Assembly (NCBI GenBank): GCA_020719005.1
Contig: DYQZ01000005.1
Location: 1-39,609 of the forward strand
Direction of reading: 5' to 3'
DNA length: 39,609 nt
Origin: Candidatus Omnitrophus sp.
Lineage (GTDB): Bacteria; Omnitrophota; Gorgyraeia; Zapsychrales; Fredricksoniimonadaceae
In this document: positions 16,958 through 26,350 of the stretch, piece after piece
How positions within the stretch are numbered: the stretch's first letter is position 1
How the letters are laid out: the number at the start of each line of letters is the position of its first letter
Notes under the pieces: generated by a model
Databases searched by the model: none
What the model was told of the DNA's origin: nothing
The model's input: the letters and a program-made list of their open reading frames with translations, nothing else
Made by a program: the position numbers and the translations under genes

Positions 16958-18730
16958 CTACGATTTGATGAGCTGGTTAAATTCCTGTTGTAAGGCAAGG
17001 ACCCTTTCCTGCTCCCCTGCCTGTTCTGCCGTGCGGATCTCTGCACGAAGAACATCACGCCGCGCTTTCTGCACAGCACCCCGCACACGTTTGATACAAT
17101 CGTTGAACGCGCGCGTTTCATCCTCGTCCTTTTGCTCAGACGGCGTGCTCGCAAGTTTTGCCGCGAGCATACGACTTTCTTCATCCTCCAACCGAGCACA
17201 AACAGCAGCCACGGCCGGTTCCTCAGCTCCATCAACCAGCTCGAAGAGTCTGGCGGCGATCTCGCAGGCCGCTGGATGCGTGAAACTTTCAGGGGTCAGG
17301 CTTTGTCGGCCTGTCATCGCCCACTTGGGCTCCCGAAGCATCATCGCAAGCAGCAGTGCCTCATCACTGCGGAGCTTTGCTTCTTTCCGTTTTTCAACGG
17401 GCACTATTTGAGACGACACAGGCGGCTTTTTGGACAACACTTTCCCGCGCTCTGCGAAAATGGCCGTTTCCGGTACATTAAGTTTCGCGGCGAGCTGTCG
17501 GTAATACCCGTCCTTGGCGACCTCACTTTTTATTTTCTCAACGGTCAGAATCATCTCTTTACAGATGTTCGCCCGTGCTTCCGGCGTGGACGAGCCATAT
17601 TGTTCGAGGAGCATCGATAATTTAAAATCGAAAAGTCCTCTGGCTGAAGTCAAACACTGCCGAAAATCCTCAACACCATACTTTTGGATGAACGAATCGG
17701 GGTCTTCCCCTGCCGCCAATGTGGCGATGCGCACGTTCATGTCTTCCTCGAGTAGGAGGTCAAGGCTTCGTAAAGTCGCCGCCTGTCCTGCGGCATCCAT
17801 GTCATAGAGCATAATGACGTTATGTGTATAACGCCGTATCAAACGTATTTGATCAATGGTCAGGGCTGTTCCCAAAGATGCGGAAACATGATGCACTCCG
17901 GCGAAAAACGGCCGGATCAGGTCCATATATCCCTCGACGATCACAACGGCATCTTCCTTGGAGATAGCATCTTTGGCCCAATTAAAACCGTAAAGATGCT
18001 GTCCCTTCGTATAGACCGGCGTTTCGGACGAATTGATATATTTTGCTTTTTCCGTCTTGTCGATCGCGCGTGCGCCAAATGCAATGGAACGCCCGCGATA
18101 ATCAAAGATCGGGAAAATAACCCGTCCGCGGAACCGGTCGTAGACGCCTTTGCCATCCTGGCGAGGAACGACCAACCCTGACTTTTCAATGAGCTCGTTA
18201 TCAAAACCTTTAGCGCGAAGGACATTAAGAAGAGCATCCCACCCGTCGGGCGCATACCCCAAACGGAACTGCTTGACACATTCAAGCGAAACACCCCGCG
18301 CTTTCAAATATTGCTGTGCCGCCTTCGCACCGTCAGTCTTAAGCGATATAAGCTGTGCGTGAAAGAACGCCACTGCTTCTTCATTCGCCTGAAAGATCTG
18401 CTGACGAAAACTGTCACGCGCGCTGTCGCCCCCTTCTTCGGGGATCGTGATCCCGGCTTTCTGGGCCAGGAACCGCACTGCCTCGGGAAATTCAAGATGT
18501 TCGATCTTCATCACGAACGAAAGAACATTCCCGCCGACACCGCATCCAAAACAATGAAAGATCTGTTTATCCGCCGTCACCACAAAGGACGGCGTCTTCT
18601 CATGATGAAAAGGACAAAGGCCTTTTTGATTCCGACCCATATGTTTAAGCGGAACATATCCCGCGATCAGTTCCGCAATATCGGTCCGATCGATCACCTG
18701 TGCTATCACATCATCAGGGATACGCCCCAT
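16958..18730 (-). CDS. dnaG: DNA primase
   Basis: zinc motif CPFHHEKTPSF...FHCFGCGVGGNVLSF; TOPRIM EGYMDLIRPFFAGVHHVSASLGTALT. Confidence 0.98.
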   Translation of the reverse strand: MGRIPDDVIAQVIDRTDIAELIAGYVPLKHMGRNQKGLCPFHHEKTPSFVVTADKQIFHCFGCGVGGNVLSFVMKIEHLEFPEAVRFLAQKAGITIPEEGGDSARDSFRQQIFQANEEAVAFFHAQLISLKTDGAKAAQQYLKARGVSLECVKQFRLGYAPDGWDALLNVLRAKGFDNELIEKSGLVVPRQDGKGVYDRFRGRVIFPIFDYRGRSIAFGARAIDKTEKAKYINSSETPVYTKGQHLYGFNWAKDAISKEDAVVIVEGYMDLIRPFFAGVHHVSASLGTALTIDQIRLIRRYTHNVIMLYDMDAAGQAATLRSLDLLLEEDMNVRIATLAAGEDPDSFIQKYGVEDFRQCLTSARGLFDFKLSMLLEQYGSSTPEARANICKEMILTVEKIKSEVAKDGYYRQLAAKLNVPETAIFAERGKVLSKKPPVSSQIVPVEKRKEAKLRSDEALLLAMMLREPKWAMTGRQSLTPESFTHPAACEIAARLFELVDGAEEPAVAAVCARLEDEESRMLAAKLASTPSEQKDEDETRAFNDCIKRVRGAVQKARRDVLRAEIRTAEQAGEQERVLALQQEFNQLIKS

Positions 18731-18766
18731 ACCCGTTCCTTAATACAACAAAACGCGTCCTTGATC

Positions 18767-19339
18767 TTACTTCGCACGCACTTTATTCAATGTCTCACTC
18801 ACGCGCTCGTTAAATCTTTCACTGCCTACAAGCTTGGTCACAAATCCATCACATATGCCGCGATAAACCGACGGCGCAACTGACATCGCATACTTGTGCG
18901 CGAACGAACGCACAGTCATGGTCTCAAGATATTTGTTCCCGGTCGTTAATAACAGGAATAATGACATGCTCGCGACCAGAAAGAACCGTCCCACCGCCAA
19001 GACCGGAGCTCCCCATTTATTGACCAGTTCCTGGGTCTGGACCGTAAAGATCAACGCAAGCCCATCACGGATAAACTTACACAGGATAAAAAGAGCCGCC
19101 CAGAGAACAGCAAAAGTGATCGCAAAAGATAACCCCTCAGCCATCCCTGAATTCTTGAAGATAATACCCCCAAGCGCACTGTAATAATGGAAACAAAGGA
19201 ACAGTGTCACAACCGTACCGAGCAACTTGAAAAGTTCCACAATAAAGCCGGTCTGCACGCTGGTATAAATGACCCTGACAAGGATCGCCAATGCCAACAG
19301 GTCGATCCAGTTGAAACTTTTAATAAAATCAAAAGACAT
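18767..19339 (-). CDS. CvpA family membrane protein
   Basis: four-TM N-terminal architecture FNWIDLLALAILVRVIYTSVQTGFIVELFKLLGTVV. Confidence 0.8.
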   Translation of the reverse strand: MSFDFIKSFNWIDLLALAILVRVIYTSVQTGFIVELFKLLGTVVTLFLCFHYYSALGGIIFKNSGMAEGLSFAITFAVLWAALFILCKFIRDGLALIFTVQTQELVNKWGAPVLAVGRFFLVASMSLFLLLTTGNKYLETMTVRSFAHKYAMSVAPSVYRGICDGFVTKLVGSERFNERVSETLNKVRAK

Positions 19340-19402
19340 AAGACCTCAACGTAAAATCAAATATTTTCAACATGTTACGCGCTTCTACTAAATGAGTCCT
19401 TA

Positions 19403-19432
19403 AGTATAACATATTATTTTTAACCCTGTCAA
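19403..19432 (-). promoter_or_regulatory. sigma70-type promoter for cvpA-dnaG-rpoD (TTGACA-N18-TATACT)
   Basis: -35 at 19427-19432, -10 at 19403-19408 on the minus strand, 18-nt spacer. Confidence 0.72.
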
Positions 19433-19477
19433 GGTAGGCGAACCAAGAGCGGTTATGGACAAGAGAACGAAAAGAAA

Positions 19478-19507
19478 AGCCCCTGACGTTCTACGCTGTC
19501 AGGGGCT
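19478..19507 (-). terminator. rho-independent terminator of smc
   Basis: perfect AGCCCCTGAC-loop-GTCAGGGGCT followed by TTTTCTTTT on the minus strand. Confidence 0.9.
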
Positions 19508-19531
19508 GGGGATCGTTCTATCTGTTATAAC

Positions 19532-22500
19532 CTACACTACGGCAAGCTCTTCTGGCTGTGACTTTGCTTCTGGAGGCATGGCTTCGGGAACAGAGACCGC
19601 CTCTGTTTGGACACTTGCCGCAACCGGTTCGGCGTCATTCTTTTCAGGAGCCGAAAATTCTACTCTTTCGCTCTCTACTTTTCCAGTCCCATCCTTGAAT
19701 TCCGAGAACTTGACCGACACCACACGCGACACACCGCGCTGCTGCATGGTCACGCCATACATCACGTTGGCATTGGCAATAGTCTTTTTATTATGCGTGA
19801 TCACGATGAACTGCGCGATCTTCGCAAATTCCTTGAGCACGAGCGCGAAACGATCGACGTTCGCTTCGTCCAAGGCCGCGTCAATTTCGTCAAGGACGCA
19901 GAACGGGCTTGGGTTGACCTTGAAGACCGAGAAAATAAGCGCGATCGCGGTCATGGTCTTTTCACCACCCGACAAGAGCGTGATGGTCTGCAATTTCTTG
20001 CCAGGAGGACGCGCCACGATCTCGATGCCCGACTCAAGCGCATTCTCTGGATCAACGAGGATCAGCTGAGCTTCGCCACCGTTAAAGAGCATCTTGAAAT
20101 GAATGCGGAACTGCTCATTGACCTTATTGAACGTGTCGACGAACAATTCACGCGTCGTACGATTGATCTTACGGATCGTCTGCTCAAGCATATCTTTGGC
20201 CGTCAACAGATCGCTCTGCTGTTTGGTCAGGAATTGGAAGCGGTTCTTTAATTCCTCAAATTCCTCGATAGCCATCAGGTTCACACCACCGAACGATTCA
20301 CAGCGTTTTGTCAGCGTCTGGATCTCAAGCGCCAAAGCTTCAATATCAACCTGCGGCGTTCCGACGGATTCGCCGCCTTCGGACGTCACCTCAGCAACGG
20401 GTACAGAAAAGTCGATCTGATACCGCTGAAGCATACGTTCTTTAATAGCCTGCATCTGAAAATCGATCTGCTGAATGCGCATTTCACGCGTATGAAGGGC
20501 ATCACGATTGTTCGCGATCTCTTTCTCGATCCCCAATATCTGCGCACGCACGCTCGATAGACGCTGATCAACATCCTGCCGCTCAGCCTCATGACGCGAA
20601 AGTGTTGCACGCAATTCTTCTTTTTCAACGTGAAGCCGCGCGATCTCCTCTTCGAGTTGCGCGATCTCTTCACGGAATTTGGCACGTTTTTCATCAAATG
20701 AATGTGACTCGCTGTTCAAACGGGTCATGTCTTCCAAATACCCGTTCAGATCCCGACGGAACATCTCAAGGTTCGAGCGCCATCCCTGCTCTTTATCACG
20801 CAATGCCACGGCCTCCACCTCGGTCTGTGCTACGGCAACAGCGGCCGCTTCACGGTCCTTGCGCTTCTGTTGAAGCATTTCCTGCCGACCGCGGATATCT
20901 TCCCTCGCAAAAGAAACTTCTTCCTCGACTATCCGAAGATCCTCCCTCAACGCATCTTCCACCGTCTTAAGACGCGTGATCGCTTCATCTGATTCGAGCG
21001 TTTCCATCTCAACGGTCTCGATCTCACTCAGGATCTTTTTGGCTTCAACGCTGATATCGACCTGCTGGGCTTCACATACGGATAAACGTTTTTCTTCGCT
21101 ATGGATGTCGGCCTGGATACGCTCAACAAGTTTGGACTGCTCGGCGATCTTCAAGACCTTTGAGTCACGCTCGATCACCGTTCTCTTGATCTCAGCCTCG
21201 ACTGCATCAATACGTGTCAGCATTTCCTGAGGGTCCAGCTCCAGATACTTGGACTCACAAATAACCTCATAAACCGTTTCCCCCTCAAGCCCCTCGAGCT
21301 GCTGCTTAAGGCTACTTAAGTGTTCGGCCGTAAAAGCGCGCACAGATTTGACTTTACCCACGATCCCCGTATGCTTCTCCGACGGCACCGCCGTGCTCAA
21401 AAAACGTCCTGTAACAACCGGATCAGGCATATCGTCATACTGGACCTGTAATTTTTCGATGAATTCTTTCTGGGAAAGTAAAAAGAGTTTCTTACGCTCA
21501 AGGCTTTCGATACGGCTGTTCAGGACCGCAAGCTCTTCATTCTGATGCGCCAAGGCGCCGCGTTCACGGGCTACGTCATCCCATAACTGTTGACGCTTGG
21601 AAACAATATCCATGATACCCTGCGAAACACCCTGCAATTTGCGGTCAACTTCCTCGCGCTCGGCAGTGACTTTCGCACGCTCGACATCCAACCGGCGACG
21701 ACGCGCCAGAAAACCCTGGCTTTCTTTCATATTCTCAGTCAGCTGATTATTGATCTCCACCTGACGCGAGGTCATGGAAAGGATCTTTTCCTCGTCCTGA
21801 CGGATGGACTGCTGATATTCATCAATGAGCGCGGATACTTGCACCAAAGAAGATCTCTTTTCATTCAGCGTCCCGATCGACGCCTCAACAGAACCCAAAA
21901 GAGCGGCGAGATCATTCTCAAGCGCCGCGATCTTGGCCTGATGTGTCTGGCATTTCTCGACCAACTGCGCTTTCTGCTCAGAAAGGCGTGTTTCATTCTC
22001 ATCAATATTACACAAACGCTCTTCGTTAAAACCGATATGACGTGTCTGAAGCTCGATCTGACTGCCAAGCTTGATCTCCTGCTCACGGACTTCCTGCACC
22101 TTAAGCTCAAGGTCTTCCAAGAGCATTGACTCACGCTCGACCACCTGACGGAATTCTTCAAGTTCGCCGGAATGAAGGTCTTCACGCCCGCGCACGTCAT
22201 CCAAGAACGCCTGGATCTCGGCCTTTTCTTTATCAGCCAACGAAAACTGATACAGCGCCATGATCTGTTCAAAGCCTTTTAATTTCTCAAATTCTTCCTT
22301 ATAACGCTGAGCCTTCTGCGCCTGACGTTCGATCGACCCGATCTGACGCTTGACCTCGACGACAATATCATTGATACGGAGCAAATTCTGATCCGTGTCT
22401 TTAAGCTTATTCTGCGCTTCACGTTTCTTGGCTTTATATTTAGTGATGCCCGCCGCCTCATCAAAGATCATACGGCGGTCTTCAGGCTTCGCACTCACGA

Positions 22501-22945
22501 CCAAGTCCACGCGGCCCTGCTGGACGAGCGAATAAGCTTCTGCCCCAACACCGGTCCCCATGAAAAGCTCGGTGATATCTTTCAGGCGCGTAACTTCTTT
22601 ATTAATAAGGTATTCGCTCTCACCCGAGCGGAACAAACGACGTGTCACAAGCACATCATCCGCATTGATCGGAAGGGTCCTCGAGGCATTATCAAAGGTA
22701 ACGCTGACCTCGGCAAACCCGAGTGCAAGCTTGGTGTCAGTGCCGTTGAAAATAACATCTTCCATCGCACCGCCGCGCAACTGCTTTACACTTTGTTCAC
22801 CCAAGACCCAGCGGATCGCGTCGAATACATTGCTTTTACCGCAGCCGTTCGGGCCAACGATCGCCGTGATGCCCTGCTCAAAATTAAAAACAGTTTTCTC
22901 GGCGAAGGATTTAAAACCGAATATTTCTAACTTCTTAAAATACAT
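19532..22945 (-). CDS. smc: chromosome segregation protein SMC
   Basis: 1137 aa; Walker A GPNGCGKSNVFDAIRWVLGE; hinge; LLSGGEKTMTAIALIF and PFCVLDEIDAALDEANVDRF C-terminal motifs. Confidence 0.98.
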   Translation of the reverse strand: MYFKKLEIFGFKSFAEKTVFNFEQGITAIVGPNGCGKSNVFDAIRWVLGEQSVKQLRGGAMEDVIFNGTDTKLALGFAEVSVTFDNASRTLPINADDVLVTRRLFRSGESEYLINKEVTRLKDITELFMGTGVGAEAYSLVQQGRVDLVVSAKPEDRRMIFDEAAGITKYKAKKREAQNKLKDTDQNLLRINDIVVEVKRQIGSIERQAQKAQRYKEEFEKLKGFEQIMALYQFSLADKEKAEIQAFLDDVRGREDLHSGELEEFRQVVERESMLLEDLELKVQEVREQEIKLGSQIELQTRHIGFNEERLCNIDENETRLSEQKAQLVEKCQTHQAKIAALENDLAALLGSVEASIGTLNEKRSSLVQVSALIDEYQQSIRQDEEKILSMTSRQVEINNQLTENMKESQGFLARRRRLDVERAKVTAEREEVDRKLQGVSQGIMDIVSKRQQLWDDVARERGALAHQNEELAVLNSRIESLERKKLFLLSQKEFIEKLQVQYDDMPDPVVTGRFLSTAVPSEKHTGIVGKVKSVRAFTAEHLSSLKQQLEGLEGETVYEVICESKYLELDPQEMLTRIDAVEAEIKRTVIERDSKVLKIAEQSKLVERIQADIHSEEKRLSVCEAQQVDISVEAKKILSEIETVEMETLESDEAITRLKTVEDALREDLRIVEEEVSFAREDIRGRQEMLQQKRKDREAAAVAVAQTEVEAVALRDKEQGWRSNLEMFRRDLNGYLEDMTRLNSESHSFDEKRAKFREEIAQLEEEIARLHVEKEELRATLSRHEAERQDVDQRLSSVRAQILGIEKEIANNRDALHTREMRIQQIDFQMQAIKERMLQRYQIDFSVPVAEVTSEGGESVGTPQVDIEALALEIQTLTKRCESFGGVNLMAIEEFEELKNRFQFLTKQQSDLLTAKDMLEQTIRKINRTTRELFVDTFNKVNEQFRIHFKMLFNGGEAQLILVDPENALESGIEIVARPPGKKLQTITLLSGGEKTMTAIALIFSVFKVNPSPFCVLDEIDAALDEANVDRFALVLKEFAKIAQFIVITHNKKTIANANVMYGVTMQQRGVSRVVSVKFSEFKDGTGKVESERVEFSAPEKNDAEPVAASVQTEAVSVPEAMPPEAKSQPEELAVV

Positions 22946-22992
22946 GTGAAAGCTCCGTAAATAGAGGTAGCTAAAGGAGTTTTATGCCGCTA

Positions 22993-23208
22993 TCAAGCCT
23001 TGATCTCGGTCTCAACCGGTGTTTCAGCGCCTGCTTCTGAGTCAGTTTCAAGCCATGTGTCAATGCGGTCCTTGCGAAAACGCCACAAGCCAACCGTCTT
23101 CATCGCCGGGATCTTGCCCTTTTTAACCCAGTCGTAAACCGTGCGTTTCTTGACGCGCAAATAATCAGCGACCTCGTCAATGGTCATCAAATTTCCGTGT
23201 TGTTCCAT
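22993..23208 (-). CDS. excisionase/MerR-type helix-turn-helix DNA-binding protein
   Basis: LMTIDEVADYLRVKKRTVYDWVKKGKIPAMKTVGLWRFRKDRIDTWL. Confidence 0.9.
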   Translation of the reverse strand: MEQHGNLMTIDEVADYLRVKKRTVYDWVKKGKIPAMKTVGLWRFRKDRIDTWLETDSEAGAETPVETEIKA

Positions 23209-23231
23209 ATTCCCTCGCATGTGTTAGAACG

Positions 23232-23262
23232 GCGTAATACCTATATATAGGCATTATCGCCA
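23232..23262. promoter_or_regulatory. near-perfect palindrome in the 5' leader of the HTH gene-smc unit (candidate operator or leader hairpin)
   Basis: GGCGtAATaCCTATATATAGGcATTatCGCC; core CCTATATATAGG is a perfect palindrome. Confidence 0.55.
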
Positions 23263-23303
23263 CGCTTATCCGCAAAATATAGTGTCTACCCGCTAATAAA
23301 TCT

Positions 23304-23332
23304 AATTTAATGACCAAGCAGGGCAGTGTCAA
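23304..23332 (-). promoter_or_regulatory. sigma70-type promoter for HTH gene-smc (TTGACA-N17-TAAATT)
   Basis: -35 at 23327-23332, -10 at 23304-23309 on the minus strand, 17-nt spacer. Confidence 0.6.
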
Positions 23333-23447
23333 TATAAGTTTGGTATTTTTTCTATTAAGTATTAAGAAAAACGGTGGGGAAAATAGAGGTTATCTATTAT
23401 CGACGGAGTAATTGCAATGGATACTGTTCTGTGACATTCTTTGAAAT

Positions 23448-23492
23448 AAAAAAGGACACGCGAGGTTCTTATCGAGCCTTCGTGTCCTTTTT
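23448..23492 (-). terminator. rho-independent terminator downstream of the lipoprotein gene (bidirectional-looking)
   Basis: AAAAAAGGACACG...CGTGTCCTTTTT stem with A/T tracts on both sides. Confidence 0.85.
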
Positions 23493-23502
23493 CTATTTGA
23501 TC

Positions 23503-23898
23503 TCAATATTTATTAACGCTGTTCTCACGCTGATCATCTTTTTTTGTCTGGTGCTTACTCTCAGCAACCAGGGCTTTCTCATCCTGTTCCGATCCTTCTA
23601 CGCGAACATACGGCGACGCTTCTTTTTTCTCAGGCTGAGGAGCATCTTGTTGTTCTTTGATCTTGGCTTGAGGCTCTTCCAACTGCATCATTCTTTTAAT
23701 ATTTTCTTCTTTTTCTTGCAAACGAGCAGCCTCTCTTTGATCTTCAGCTCGAACTGATGCATCCCATTTCTTAAGCATACGCTCATACTGCTGGTCTGCA
23801 GATAACGCCTCCTGTTCCGCTGCAAGAACATTATCAGAACTCCTCGAGCAAAGCAAACATCCAACAAGGAACAAACAGAGAAAAAATATTCTTTGCAT
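23503..23898 (-). CDS. putative lipoprotein, charged/coiled-coil, unknown function
   Basis: signal peptide MQRIFFLCLFLVGC with lipobox LVGC; 3 nt separate it from the upstream CDS. Confidence 0.7.
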   Translation of the reverse strand: MQRIFFLCLFLVGCLLCSRSSDNVLAAEQEALSADQQYERMLKKWDASVRAEDQREAARLQEKEENIKRMMQLEEPQAKIKEQQDAPQPEKKEASPYVRVEGSEQDEKALVAESKHQTKKDDQRENSVNKY

Positions 23899-23901
23899 AT
23901 C

Positions 23902-24945
23902 TTATCGCTTTCTGTAAATTCTTAAACTGACCCCTTCAATAAGCCCTGAAGCCCGCTGATCCACATACTTTAAATTCCTATTACTTTCTTTATAATCCGA
24001 CCAAGTATATTCACTAGAAGCAGTATACGCGGTATTCCCACAATATGTGGGCTTCATAGTTGGAAAACATGGTAATTGAACCTTAGGCGGGATAATTGGG
24101 ATAGCTGTATCATCCCCGCTGTCCCACTGCGCTTGTGTTGAAACTTGAGGACCTATCTCTTCCGACCAATTCAACACCTCCGCCATTGGTTCTATTCTCA
24201 AAAACAAGGAAATCCTCCAAGTAGCACGATAAAATCCAACTTCTACACTCCTCACGGGGATCTCTACAGTTCCTTCAGCGGCATCATCCTGAATAAAATC
24301 AAGACCATTTGTAGCATTAGGATTGACCACTTCCTGCGTATCAATAAGCCGCCAATGGTCTCCAATGGCTTGATACAACGAAACCTTAAATTTTCTTCCT
24401 GTAAAGAATTTAATTGTCCCGCCTCCATATTCGATCTTATAATTACCTGGAAGTGGCTCGACCTTATTAGATATTAAAAGACGGATGATCGCGGGATACC
24501 TAGACAGAATATAAACAGGATGAGAACTGTCAACTTTTGCCCAATTCTTAATATTATAATTCGTAGTGTAGGTCAATGCTGGTGAGAAATACGTAGCAAT
24601 AGAGGTATAGGCTTCCTGAACAGATGCCGGCATGCCCACTTCCCCCACAAGAATATCACCCGCATCCTCCTGAGCGATGGGAACAAATGCAAAGCCATCG
24701 ACACCCAAGTTTTGACACACCTTGACCTGATTCGCAAAATTATCGTAGATCAGCGTTCCAACATTGGCCACGACTTCACACGTGCCTTCTGTCCCAAGCT
24801 TCACACCACCCTGAACATAAAGACTGTTATCCGCGACATCCGGTCTGGTCGCCACATTATGACAATTTTGTCCAACACACATCCTGGTCGAACGCATGCT
24901 TTGATAGGAACCGGAGGGAGCGGGATAATAAGTCGTGAGGGTCAT
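23902..24945 (-). CDS. exported protein of unknown function; N-terminal signal peptide appears frame-disrupted upstream of the ORF start
   Basis: ORF begins MTLTTYYPAPSGSYQS; in-frame upstream codons encode FLLFLLSLFVFPNILLAEE with no start codon; SD+ATG at 25019-25032 is 1 nt out of frame. Confidence 0.7.
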   Translation of the reverse strand: MTLTTYYPAPSGSYQSMRSTRMCVGQNCHNVATRPDVADNSLYVQGGVKLGTEGTCEVVANVGTLIYDNFANQVKVCQNLGVDGFAFVPIAQEDAGDILVGEVGMPASVQEAYTSIATYFSPALTYTTNYNIKNWAKVDSSHPVYILSRYPAIIRLLISNKVEPLPGNYKIEYGGGTIKFFTGRKFKVSLYQAIGDHWRLIDTQEVVNPNATNGLDFIQDDAAEGTVEIPVRSVEVGFYRATWRISLFLRIEPMAEVLNWSEEIGPQVSTQAQWDSGDDTAIPIIPPKVQLPCFPTMKPTYCGNTAYTASSEYTWSDYKESNRNLKYVDQRASGLIEGVSLRIYRKR

Positions 24946-25126
24946 CTCTTCGGCGAGAAGAATATTAGGAAAGACAAAAAGAGAAAGAAGAAAGAGGAGA
25001 AAATCCTTGGCGTGATCGCATAAAGGTCCTTTCTTTTATATCAATCAAATATCACGCCATAAGTATACTTTATAGCGGATGGAAATGCTAACCATTGGAA
25101 CAAGCCTTGGGCGATCGCGAAAAGGA

Positions 25127-26317
25127 TCAGTCAAGCTTAAGATCGATCTCAACATCAGCGTCGTAATCAACGCCTGGGAAGCCGAAACCGAACAGCTTGA
25201 GGAATTCTTTATTATAACTGTCAACGCCGCCGAACTGGTTGGCATTAAGCGTGGTCACGGCGGTCCACATCTGCTTGACCTCACTCTGGACCTCTTTGCA
25301 CATTTCCCAGTCATCAACACGCACGCGGCCCTGTTCATCTGTTGGGATGGCCTTGCGGTCACGGTTATAAAGACGTTCATGGAAAAGCCGCACGATCTGC
25401 TCGATACAGCCTTCATGGATATTTCTTTCCTTCATGACCTTCATGAGAAGCACGATATAAAGTGAAATGAACGGGATAGCCGAACTCGCCTGTGTCACGA
25501 GTGCCTTATTGACCGACACGAACGCCCGGCCTTTGAGTTCCATCATTTTCTTATCAAGCGCCACACCCGTTGCTTCCAGATGATCCTTGGCCGCACCGAT
25601 CGTCCCCTGACGATAGATAGGCTGGGTCACTTCGGGTCCGATATAAGAATAAGCGACCGTGATACACCCTTCGGCGAGCAGGCCTTCAGCACGCATCAGA
25701 TCGATCCACATCTGCCAATCCTCACCACCCATAACGGCGACAGTCTGCTTTACATCATCATCCGTTGCCTGTTCAAGGGTAACGGAGATGACTTCATTCT
25801 TATCGAAATCAAATGACTTATTGGTATAGTTGCCGACAATGGGCTTTAATGTTGATTTGAAGGTCTCGCCTGTCTTAGGATGTGTCCGACGTGGAGATGC
25901 CAAACTATAAATAACCATATCAACCTGGCCCAGATCTTTCTTGATCATATCCAACACCTGGCGGCGGATCTCATCAGAGAACGCATCACCATTCACACTT
26001 TTCGCGTAAAGACCTTTGGCGTGAGCCGCTTTCTCGAAAGCAACTGTGTTATACCAGCCCGCCGTCGCTGTGCGCTTACCGTCCGACGGCTTTTCAAAAA
26101 ACACACCGAGTGTCGCCGCACCCGAGCCGAATGCCGCAGTGATACGCGACGCCAAACCATAACCCGTCGATGCACCGATCACGAGCACTTTCTTTGGGCC
26201 TCCCTGGACCAGGCCTTTTTTGGTGACAACATCAATTTGTTCCTGAACGTGACGGGCACAACCAACTGGATGTGCCGTAGTACAAATGAACCCGCGTATC
26301 TTAGGCTGAACGATCAT
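25127..26317 (-). CDS. fabV: trans-2-enoyl-CoA/enoyl-ACP reductase FabV
   Basis: MIVQPKIRGFICTTAHPVGC start, VIGASTGYGLASRI NAD site, Y-X8-K catalytic motif YRQGTIGAAK. Confidence 0.96.
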   Translation of the reverse strand: MIVQPKIRGFICTTAHPVGCARHVQEQIDVVTKKGLVQGGPKKVLVIGASTGYGLASRITAAFGSGAATLGVFFEKPSDGKRTATAGWYNTVAFEKAAHAKGLYAKSVNGDAFSDEIRRQVLDMIKKDLGQVDMVIYSLASPRRTHPKTGETFKSTLKPIVGNYTNKSFDFDKNEVISVTLEQATDDDVKQTVAVMGGEDWQMWIDLMRAEGLLAEGCITVAYSYIGPEVTQPIYRQGTIGAAKDHLEATGVALDKKMMELKGRAFVSVNKALVTQASSAIPFISLYIVLLMKVMKERNIHEGCIEQIVRLFHERLYNRDRKAIPTDEQGRVRVDDWEMCKEVQSEVKQMWTAVTTLNANQFGGVDSYNKEFLKLFGFGFPGVDYDADVEIDLKLD

Positions 26318-26350
26318 GCTCTTTTACCTTTCTGAAATTTCTAAAACGGC

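Noticed and set aside
23374-23757. Plus-strand ORF of 127 aa (MGKIEVIYYRRSNC...)
   Set aside because: Runs straight through the terminator hairpin and antisense to a lipoprotein gene; translation is Phe/Leu-rich antisense sequence.
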